Translations under genes and position numbers: made by a program
Shown: piece after piece, positions 13,101-18,805 of the stretch
How positions within the stretch are numbered: position 1 is the stretch's first letter
Layout of the letters: the number at the start of each line of letters is the position of its first letter
Notes under the pieces: model-generated
The model's input: the letters and a program-made list of their open reading frames with translations, nothing else
What the model was told of the DNA's origin: nothing
Database searches by the model: none
Assembly: GCA_017453335.1 (NCBI GenBank)
Contig: JAFTKI010000083.1
Location: forward strand, 1 to 18,805
Direction of reading: 5' to 3'
Length of the DNA stretch: 18,805 bases
DNA from: Clostridia bacterium
Lineage (GTDB): Bacteria; Bacillota_A; Clostridia; Oscillospirales; CAG-272

Positions 13101-13153
13101 GATATCTCCCTCCAAACACGCCCAACATTCCCGTGTTTTTCTTACTTTTTCTT

Positions 13154-13182
13154 ATTGTATCACACTTTTTCCGATTCGGCAA
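13154..13182 (-). promoter_or_regulatory. promoter of the nucleosidase-like gene
   Basis: On the minus strand: TTGCCG (13177-13182), a 17-base spacer and TACAAT (13154-13159), divergent from the promoter at 13202-13231. Confidence 0.65.
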
Positions 13183-13201
13183 GAGCCAAACGAAAAATTG
13201 A

Positions 13202-13231
13202 TTGACACGCTCCTGTAAGGTGTGGTATAAT
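13202..13231 (+). promoter_or_regulatory. strong sigma-A promoter of the nitroreductase operon
   Basis: Perfect TTGACA (13202-13207), an 18-base spacer and perfect TATAAT (13226-13231), about 35 bases before the start codon. Confidence 0.88.
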
Positions 13232-13266
13232 ACACTTACAGATCAAAAGAAACGGAGATCAGAACT

Positions 13267-13797
13267 ATGAATTTTACCGAGATCGCACAAGCACGGCAAT
13301 CCTGCAGAGCTTACAACGCCGACCGCACCGTAGAAGAGGAAAAGCTGGCAAGCATTCTGTCCTCTGCCCGTCTTGCTCCCTCTACCTGCAACGGTCAACC
13401 CTACCACATCACCGTTTGTCGGGGAGAGACCGCCCGACAGGTGGCAAAAGCGGTGCAAGGAATGGGAATGAACAAATTTGCCTCGGATGCGCCGATCCTT
13501 TTGGTGATCTCCGAGAAGCCGTACGTTGCCTCGGCAGCATTGGGAGCCAAGCTGAAAGGAATTGATTATCGTTCCATCGATATCGGAATTCTGGCAGCGT
13601 ATATCACGGCAGAAGCCGCCGCACAGGGGCTTGGCTCGTGTATTCTGGGATGGCTGGATGATGCAAAGATCCGCAACGCCTGCCGCTTGGAGGGTGCCGC
13701 AAGATTGGTGATCACGCTGGGATATGCCAAGGAGGACGATTCTCTGCGCCCCAAAAAGCGCAAGGAGCTTGACGAGCTGGTCAGCACATTGGAATAA
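13267..13797 (+). CDS. nitroreductase-family FMN oxidoreductase
   Basis: 176 residues, the short single-domain form. Flavin-binding signatures are visible: ARQSCRAYN (8-16, phosphate-binding Arg and Ser), APSTCNGQPYHI (about 37-48), and GILAAYITAEAAAQGLGSCILGW (about 107-129), the family's Gly-rich helix and Gly-Leu-Gly turn near the FMN. Members reduce nitroaromatics, quinones or other small electrophiles with NAD(P)H, normally as dimers; the physiological substrate is unknown. The start ATG follows ACGGAGATCAGAACT. First gene of a unit that continues with the TIM-barrel protein 66 bases later. Confidence 0.92.
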   Translation: MNFTEIAQARQSCRAYNADRTVEEEKLASILSSARLAPSTCNGQPYHITVCRGETARQVAKAVQGMGMNKFASDAPILLVISEKPYVASAALGAKLKGIDYRSIDIGILAAYITAEAAAQGLGSCILGWLDDAKIRNACRLEGAARLVITLGYAKEDDSLRPKKRKELDELVSTLE

Positions 13798-13863
13798 ACC
13801 AAACGAAAAAAGACCGCGGCACAGATAGAAGAGCGGTAAATTCAAATTCAAGGAGAAAAAGCC

Positions 13864-15708
13864 ATGCTCAATCCCGATATTCCCATATTAAATTCCAATT
13901 TGAACGAAACTACACGGAATACGGTTTTGAACCAAGCGAAAGATGCTAAGGCGTCCCGTATCTGGATCGCCCTTGACAGAGCATCGCTGTTCGACCGCGG
14001 TGATCACTTAGAACACCTCTGCGAAAATCTCCGTTTTTTCGAGGATCACGGCTTTGAAACGGGCGTTTGGATTCAAGCGTTCGGATTCGGCGAACCCATT
14101 TCCTATGGGAAGTGCGGTTGGACAAGACTGCGCTCGGTTACAGGAGTTTCCCGTGAAGCCGATGCCTTTTGCCCCGAAGATCCGAATTTCACCGAAGCGT
14201 ATCTTGCGTGGGTTCGGGATATTGCAAAGCTCTCCCCCGCATTGATCATGCTGGATGACGATCTTTGCCTTTCCGTGCGCCCCGGGATCGGTTGCTTCTG
14301 CAAACGGCATATCAAGCTGTTGGAGGATGCGATCGGGAAAATAGAGGATCCGACAAAACTGTTTACGGGTAAAAAGAACGAATTGCGCGATGCGTGGTTT
14401 CGTATCATGGGCAACACGATGCGAACCTTTTGCCAAAAGGTTCGGCACGAGGTGGACAAAATCGACCCCGCTATCCGCATCGGATTGTGCGCGGGATATA
14501 CATCGTGGGATATTGAGGGCACAGACCCCATCGAGCTTTCAAAAATTCTTGCGGGCGGCACACATCCCTTTTTCCGCCTGACAGGAGCCCCCTACTGGGT
14601 AGCCCCCAACAGAAACCGCTTCCCCGGGCAACGGCTTTCCGCCGTCATAGAGAACGCACGGAATCAAATCGCGTGGAGCAAACAAGCCAACGTTGAATTT
14701 TTTGCGGAGGCCGATTCCTATCCCCGTCCCTCTTACCATACGCCTGCGATGTTGATTGAAAACTTCGATCTTGCCATGCATGCATCGGGCGTGAAAAGCC
14801 TGAAATATTTGTTTGATTACTATTCCTTGCCCGAATACGAAACGCAATATCTCAAAATTCATACCCGAAATATCCCCTTGTACGAAAAGATCGAAACGGC
14901 ATTCCAAAATACAACACCGTGCGGTATTCGGGTTTACCGTCCGCCGCATCGGATCACGGATGCGATCCTGCCCGATGAGTTTGTCGGAGAAAAGCCGATC
15001 ATGCGAACCTATTTTTCAAAGGCAGCCGCCATGCTTGCCTGTCACGCCATCCCCGTTTCCTATGAGGGGGAGAACACTTGCGCGGTGGTATTCGGCGACG
15101 ATGCGCTGTATTTAGACAATTTCAACCAAAAAATTGTGCTTGACCGCACGGCTGCGCTGATCCTGAAGGAAAAAGGCATCGACGCGGGCTTTGAGCCGGG
15201 AGAAGCAACCGACACCCCTATGTTTGAAATTTTCGGGGAGAATCGGGTTCTGCTTCAAAATACCGATCGGGAAGCAAGCTTTTGTAGCTTAAAGCTCCAT
15301 GATCAGGCAATCGTCAAAAGTCGCTTTGATACGGGCGTTGCGGCAAGCTTTGAATACAAGAACTTTTTGATCCTCAACTTTGATGCGTTTTCCGTGGGCG
15401 AAGCCTCTGCCCTGTATTGCTCGTATGCAAGAGGCAACCAACTGCAAGCATTTTTTGACACGCCCTACCCCGCAAGCATCGGTTATGCGAACCTGTATTC
15501 TGTTTGTGCCGCGCGAAAGAACGCTCACACCGTTCTTTTCCAAAACCTATCGATCGATCCCATATTCGATTTTGATATTACGCTTCCCAAGGCTTGCCGC
15601 CAATTTCACCTGACAGGTGCCAAGGGTACCCTTTGCGGCAACAAAATTCACGTCACAACCGACTTTTCACCACAGGCTACCATATTGCTTGAGGTGGAAT
15701 ACCTATAA
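13864..15708 (+). CDS. glycosidase-like TIM-barrel protein of unknown substrate
   Basis: 614 residues, no signal peptide or membrane segment, so cytoplasmic. The first 350 residues read like a beta/alpha barrel of the glycoside-hydrolase A kind: strand-like IWIALD (33-38), FETGVWIQAFGFG (64-76), ALIMLDDDLCL (126-136) and VEFFAEADSYPRPS (277-290) each end in acidic or aromatic residues. LDDDL with the nearby GxGCFCKRH (141-149), and FFAEAD with E282, are plausible active-site segments. The C-terminal third (about 450-614) looks beta-rich, as in GH42-like proteins with extra domains. I cannot assign a CAZy family. The start ATG follows CAAGGAGAAAAAGCC. Middle gene of the nitroreductase/TIM-barrel/HD unit. 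A cytoplasmic location suggests action on imported oligosaccharides or glycosides. Confidence 0.65.
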   Translation: MLNPDIPILNSNLNETTRNTVLNQAKDAKASRIWIALDRASLFDRGDHLEHLCENLRFFEDHGFETGVWIQAFGFGEPISYGKCGWTRLRSVTGVSREADAFCPEDPNFTEAYLAWVRDIAKLSPALIMLDDDLCLSVRPGIGCFCKRHIKLLEDAIGKIEDPTKLFTGKKNELRDAWFRIMGNTMRTFCQKVRHEVDKIDPAIRIGLCAGYTSWDIEGTDPIELSKILAGGTHPFFRLTGAPYWVAPNRNRFPGQRLSAVIENARNQIAWSKQANVEFFAEADSYPRPSYHTPAMLIENFDLAMHASGVKSLKYLFDYYSLPEYETQYLKIHTRNIPLYEKIETAFQNTTPCGIRVYRPPHRITDAILPDEFVGEKPIMRTYFSKAAAMLACHAIPVSYEGENTCAVVFGDDALYLDNFNQKIVLDRTAALILKEKGIDAGFEPGEATDTPMFEIFGENRVLLQNTDREASFCSLKLHDQAIVKSRFDTGVAASFEYKNFLILNFDAFSVGEASALYCSYARGNQLQAFFDTPYPASIGYANLYSVCAARKNAHTVLFQNLSIDPIFDFDITLPKACRQFHLTGAKGTLCGNKIHVTTDFSPQATILLEVEYL

Positions 15709-15731
15709 ATAACACAAAGGAGACCCCAAGC

Positions 15732-16307
15732 ATGGATCAAAGGCAATACATCAATTTTCTCACTAAGATCGAAAAGCTGAAATGCAACACACGCCATTCG
15801 TGGTCGTCCGAGGGACGGCAGGAGAGCGTTGCCGAGCATTCCTGGCGCCTCTCTGTCATGGCAATGCTCTGTGCCGATGAATATCCCGAACTGGATATCA
15901 ACAAGGTGATCAAAATGTGCCTGATCCACGATTTCGGCGAGGCGATCACAGGCGATATTCCGTCTTTTTGGAAGACCGAACAGCACGAAGCCGAGGAAGA
16001 CCTTGCAGTCATTCACCTGTTATCGATGCTCCCCGCCGATATGAAACAGGACCTGCAAGCACTGTTTGCCGAAATGAACGAGATGCAAACGCCCGAGGCA
16101 AAGCTGTACAAAGCACTAGACAACTTGGAGGGAGTCCTCTCACACAACGAAGCCCCGATCTCCACATGGATCGAGCGCGAATACACCGAAAATCTCACCT
16201 ACGGTGAGCAAAACTGCGAGTGGTCGGAATGGACGAGGGACCTGCGCAAAACGCTGAGGGAGGACAGCATCAAGAAAATCGAGACAGAAGAAAAAATACA
16301 ATCGTAA
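15732..16307 (+). CDS. HD-domain phosphohydrolase (YfbR/HDDC2-like)
   Basis: 191 residues, cytoplasmic. HD-domain metal ligands are visible: H36 in SVAEHSWR (family motif xVAEHSWRxxxMA), H66-D67 in CLIHDFGEA, and a later Asp in KALDNLEG (about D130). ITGDIPSF after the HD pair is typical of the YfbR/HDDC2 group, whose studied members dephosphorylate 5'-deoxynucleoside monophosphates with Co, Mn or Cu. The start ATG follows AAAGGAGACCCCAAGC, 24 bases after the upstream stop codon. It ends the nitroreductase unit; I see no clear terminator between it and the next promoter at 16355. Confidence 0.88.
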   Translation: MDQRQYINFLTKIEKLKCNTRHSWSSEGRQESVAEHSWRLSVMAMLCADEYPELDINKVIKMCLIHDFGEAITGDIPSFWKTEQHEAEEDLAVIHLLSMLPADMKQDLQALFAEMNEMQTPEAKLYKALDNLEGVLSHNEAPISTWIEREYTENLTYGEQNCEWSEWTRDLRKTLREDSIKKIETEEKIQS

Positions 16308-16343
16308 TATCACGTTTTCTCCATATAGTTGTACAAAACTCTC

Positions 16344-16357
16344 CAACCAATTGGTTG
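16344..16357. promoter_or_regulatory. 14-bp palindrome overlapping the -35 box, candidate operator
   Basis: CAACCAATTGGTTG is a perfect palindrome. Its last three bases are the first three of the -35 element TTGAAA of the HTH-OPRT/pyrF promoter. A second, smaller palindrome (TTGTACAA) lies about ten bases further upstream. Position and symmetry fit repression by a dimeric XRE-type regulator, most simply the product of the first gene. Confidence 0.55.
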
Positions 16358-16383
16358 AAAAGCGCCCGCATATAGGTTATAAT
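16355..16383 (+). promoter_or_regulatory. sigma-A promoter of the HTH-OPRT / pyrF / Nudix operon
   Basis: TTGAAA (16355-16360), a 17-base spacer and perfect TATAAT (16378-16383), about 30 bases before the start codon at 16414. Confidence 0.87.
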
Positions 16384-16413
16384 CGAAGTACAGTAAAAAC
16401 GGAGGATAATCAA

Positions 16414-17241
16414 ATGTTGATTGGCGATAAAATACGGTTATTGCGCAAAAACAAGCACATCACGCAAACACAGTTGGCTGAAGCATTGTCGGTTTCGTCA
16501 CAAACGGTAAGCAAATGGGAAAATCATATTTCCTCTCCCGATATCTCGATTTTACCTGCGATTGCACGTTACTTTGGTATCACGATGGATGAGCTGTTTA
16601 ATTATCGACTCGGTATATTGAACTACAAAGAGCGATTTATTCGTTTTATGGTGAATAACGGGATGTTACGTTTTGGAGAATTCACGTTAAAAAGCGGCAG
16701 ATGCTCACCGTATCTGATTCATAGTGGTTACAATCTTACGGGAAGCCAAATGTCAAAGATGGGAGAGTTTTATGCCGAGTGTATCAGAGAATACAATATC
16801 GAAACCAATTGCCTCATCGGTATAGACAACCGAGAAATCCCTCTTGTAATTGCAACCGGCATGACACTGTTTAATAAATACGGGATCGATTCTTCCCATT
16901 GTGTTGACTACAATATTGAAAATTCTGCATTCAAGGCCGGTGAAATCACACTGATCACAGATGCATTTACATCGGGAAACACGCTTTGCTCCGCTCTTGA
17001 ACGTATCAAATCCAAAGTAAAAAAATATCCCTCTGATATTGTTGTCTCCGTTGATCGAATGGAGCGGTCCGATCAATCAATGCTATCAGCCAGACATGTA
17101 ATCGAACGAAAATACGGCGTAAAAATTCATTCTATTGTAACCGCCGACGATATTATCAAAGCCATCGAAAACGGTGTAATTTCCGCCAATGAGCATTATG
17201 AGACATTCAAGGAATATCTGCGGCGCTACAAAGGAGAATAA
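16414..17241 (+). CDS. XRE-family HTH / orotate phosphoribosyltransferase-like fusion
   Basis: 275 residues, cytoplasmic. Residues 3-61 are a complete XRE/Cro helix-turn-helix (KIRLLRKNKHITQTQLAEAL...VSKWENHISSPDISIL). Residues about 70-270 align with orotate phosphoribosyltransferase: FTLKSGRCSPYLIHSGYNLTG (90-110), a degenerate GIDNREIPL (137-144, where PyrE has GPAYKGIPL), the PRPP loop LITDAFTSGNT (180-190), and VDRMERSD...YGVKIHSIVTADD (213-246). The flexible catalytic loop with its Lys-x-x-Lys-x-His pattern is missing before the PRPP loop, and the acidic pair is reduced to T182-D183. The start is ATG at 16414 (ACGGAGGATAATCAA upstream); the frame extends to 16351 but that part contains the promoter. 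pyrF starts 3 bases after the stop. Interpreted as a ligand-sensing repressor; residual enzyme activity cannot be excluded. Confidence 0.88.
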   Translation: MLIGDKIRLLRKNKHITQTQLAEALSVSSQTVSKWENHISSPDISILPAIARYFGITMDELFNYRLGILNYKERFIRFMVNNGMLRFGEFTLKSGRCSPYLIHSGYNLTGSQMSKMGEFYAECIREYNIETNCLIGIDNREIPLVIATGMTLFNKYGIDSSHCVDYNIENSAFKAGEITLITDAFTSGNTLCSALERIKSKVKKYPSDIVVSVDRMERSDQSMLSARHVIERKYGVKIHSIVTADDIIKAIENGVISANEHYETFKEYLRRYKGE

Positions 17242-17244
17242 GGC

Positions 17245-18201
17245 ATGAATACGGTTGATCACTTGATTGAAAACATTATAAAAACAAAAAATCCATCCGT
17301 TATCGGGCTGGATCCCGATATTCGTAAGATTCCCGCATGCTATAAAATGAATGTAACCCAAAGCAATCCTTTCGATGCGGTTGCTGACATGATTTATGCG
17401 TTTAACAGTGATATTATAGATGCAATTTCGCCCCTTGTTCCCGCTGTAAAACCGCAAATGGCATTCTATGAAAAATACGGGTCCCACGGCGTTGCGGCGT
17501 TTGAAAAAACCGTCGCTTATGCGAAATCTAAGGGATTGGTCGTCATTGAAGATGCCAAACGCAATGACATCGGTAACACAGCGCAGGCATACGCCGATGG
17601 ACATCTTGGGAAAGTTGAATTACTTGACGGTTCTCTCGTTCCCTCAATCAATGCGGATTTCTTAACCGTCACACCATTTCTGGGTAGTGAAAGTCTGCGA
17701 CCTTTTGTTGACATATGCACAAACTATAACAAAGGAATCTTCGTATTGGTAAAAACCTCAAACACAAGCTCCGGGGAAATTCAAGATATCATAACAAATA
17801 CAGGCTTGACCGTTAGCCAAAGCATCGCAAAATATGTAGCAGAACAAGCCGATTTGTTTATAGGTAAGTATGGATATTCCTCTATCGGAGCCGTGGTTGG
17901 AGCTACCTACCCCGAAGATGCGGTGTCTTTGCGTCAAATGATGCCAAAAAGTTATTTTCTTGTACCGGGTTATGGCGCGCAAGGCGGCGGAGCGCAAGAT
18001 ATCTTGCCTTGCTTCAATTCGGATGGGCTTGGAGCAATTGTCAATTCATCAAGAGCAATCTTGTATACGCACATGAGCGATAAAGAAAGATTGTGCTGCA
18101 CACGCGATACATATTTACACAGCGTGGTCGATGCAACAGTCGCAATGAGAAACGAAATATATACTGCATTGAAACAGAGTTGTGCAAACATTGTATATTG
18201 A
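17245..18201 (+). CDS. pyrF: orotidine 5'-phosphate decarboxylase, type 2
   Basis: 318 residues, cytoplasmic. It converts OMP to UMP, the last step of de novo pyrimidine synthesis. The type 2 subfamily is clear: GLDPD (21-25), KPQMAFYEKYG (69-79), the catalytic DAKRNDIGNTA with D103, K105 and D108, then NADFLTVTPFLG, GAVVGATYPE, LVPGYGAQGGGAQD and IVNSSRAILY, all in order and intact. Length is normal for type 2. The start ATG follows AAAGGAGAATAAGGC, which overlaps the end of the HTH-OPRT gene, so the two are co-translated. Base composition is visibly more AT-rich than in the genes left of 16300. Confidence 0.96.
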   Translation: MNTVDHLIENIIKTKNPSVIGLDPDIRKIPACYKMNVTQSNPFDAVADMIYAFNSDIIDAISPLVPAVKPQMAFYEKYGSHGVAAFEKTVAYAKSKGLVVIEDAKRNDIGNTAQAYADGHLGKVELLDGSLVPSINADFLTVTPFLGSESLRPFVDICTNYNKGIFVLVKTSNTSSGEIQDIITNTGLTVSQSIAKYVAEQADLFIGKYGYSSIGAVVGATYPEDAVSLRQMMPKSYFLVPGYGAQGGGAQDILPCFNSDGLGAIVNSSRAILYTHMSDKERLCCTRDTYLHSVVDATVAMRNEIYTALKQSCANIVY

Positions 18202-18227
18202 CCTATACAGCAAAAAGGAGACAACAA

Positions 18228-18728
18228 ATGAATTCCAAAGTAACAGTCCAATTTTACGACACGGTAGATGATGACAAACTGAAATATGCCGTCATTTCCG
18301 CACGTTATCGGAACAAATGGGTGTTTTGCAAACATAAAGAGCGTAACACATACGAAATCCCCGGTGGTCATCGTGAACAGGGAGAAACCATAGACGAAGC
18401 GGCACGGCGTGAGTTGTTCGAGGAAACAGGTGCGCTTCAATTCAATCTGAAACCGATCTGCGTTTATACTGTTGAAAACACGCAGGATCAAAGCAAAACC
18501 TTTGGTATGCTCTATTTTGCGGATATTACAGAAATCAACCCCGAACTGAAAAATGAGATCGAAAAGATCGAGTTGTTCGACGATCTCCCAACTTCCCTTA
18601 CCTACCCACTCATACAGCCCTTTTTGTTTGAACGGGCGAAAGGATATTTTATCAAAAAGGAAAAAATCAAAACCACCGGTTCAACCGGTGGTTTGCACAG
18701 CCCCTATAAGGGGCAAATACAGGCTTAA
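18228..18728 (+). CDS. Nudix hydrolase (YtkD-like) with repeat-derived tail
   Basis: 166 residues, cytoplasmic. The Nudix box is perfect: G47-x5-E-x7-R-E-L-F-E-E-x-G-A69, with metal-binding Glu65/Glu66. VTVQFYD at the start and WVFCKHKERNTYEIPGGH before the box resemble YtkD/MutT-type enzymes that act on oxidised nucleoside triphosphates or capped RNA, but the substrate is open. The last 19 or so residues (from about 148, KTTGSTGGLHSPYKG...) are encoded by two palindromes of the 18670-18741 repeat, so the natural C-terminus probably lay near ERAKGYF. The start is ATG at 18228 with AAAGGAGACAACAA upstream; the frame is open earlier, but only across the end of pyrF. Third gene of the HTH-OPRT operon. 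Confidence 0.9.
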   Translation: MNSKVTVQFYDTVDDDKLKYAVISARYRNKWVFCKHKERNTYEIPGGHREQGETIDEAARRELFEETGALQFNLKPICVYTVENTQDQSKTFGMLYFADITEINPELKNEIEKIELFDDLPTSLTYPLIQPFLFERAKGYFIKKEKIKTTGSTGGLHSPYKGQIQA

Positions 18729-18741
18729 CCCCTAAAAGGGG
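18670..18741. repeat. stacked-hairpin repeat overlapping the Nudix 3' end
   Basis: Three palindromes in a row: AAACCACCGGTT/AACCGGTGGTTT (18670-18681 and 18683-18694, one-base centre), GCCCC/GGGGC (18700-18704 and 18710-18714) and CCCCT/AGGGG (18729-18733 and 18737-18741). The first shares the AACCACC...GGTGGTT outer sequence with 213-235. The first two are translated as the Nudix tail; the stop codon lies between the second and third. Confidence 0.7.
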
Positions 18742-18772
18742 GACAGAAAGTTTGATACCGCATTACAATCAC

Positions 18773-18805
18773 AGGCAGCCGCTCACGTGCGGCTGTCTAT
18801 TTTTG
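18773..18805 (+). terminator. terminator of the HTH-OPRT / pyrF / Nudix operon
   Basis: Stem CAGCCGC/GCGGCTG (18776-18782 and 18789-18795), extendable outward by three pairs including one G-T, followed by TATTTTTG at the window edge. Confidence 0.8.

Overview
The window looks like a chromosomal segment of an uncultured, probably gut-type Clostridia (Bacillota, Oscillospirales-like). The reasons are spoVG, a BspA-type leucine-rich-repeat lipoprotein, a VanZ domain, a group II ECF vitamin transporter subunit, AGGAG-type ribosome binding sites, many sigma-A promoters with 17-bp spacers, and the stacked-hairpin intergenic repeats at both ends. I see no transposase, integrase, tRNA, rRNA or CRISPR array. 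The taxonomic call is an inference.

Layout. 1-299: gene-free hairpin repeats and a terminator. 300-2291 (minus): an LRR lipoprotein gene followed by a PyrE-like phosphoribosyltransferase gene, with a promoter at 2377-2405. 2482-3894 (minus): murC, divergent from spoVG (4126-4419, plus). 4466-4963 (minus): a YfcE-type phosphodiesterase. 5155-6293 (plus): three small uncharacterised genes ending in a proline-rich membrane protein. 6391-7623 (plus): a VanZ domain fused to a metallophosphoesterase, with an internal ribosome binding site and start codon. 7682-8266 (minus): an MntP-like manganese exporter. 8434-9117 (plus): an AlkD-like DNA glycosylase. 9162-10545 (minus): a cobalamin riboswitch with terminator(s), a DUF4430-like lipoprotein and an ECF S component, read as a B12 uptake unit. 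10629-12270 (minus): a tandem pair of Cof-type HAD phosphatases. 12360-13100 (minus): an MTA/SAH nucleosidase-family protein. 13267-16307 (plus): nitroreductase, a 614-residue TIM-barrel glycosidase-like protein and an HD-domain phosphohydrolase in one transcription unit. 16414-18728 (plus): an XRE helix-turn-helix/orotate-phosphoribosyltransferase-like fusion, pyrF and a Nudix hydrolase, ending in hairpin repeats and a terminator.

The most interesting unit is the last one. The HTH-OPRT fusion keeps the OPRT fold signatures but has lost several residues needed for catalysis. Its promoter carries a perfect 14-bp palindrome (16344-16357) that overlaps the -35 box, and pyrF follows almost immediately. 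I infer a ligand-sensing autoregulator (PRPP, orotate or a nucleotide) built on a PyrE scaffold, analogous to the PRTase-based regulators PurR (Bacillus) and GfcR (haloarchaea). The B12-riboswitch/DUF4430/ECF-S unit, the VanZ-phosphoesterase fusion and the 5155-6293 trio are the next best targets.

All functional assignments come from reading motifs by eye. No database search or structure prediction was run.
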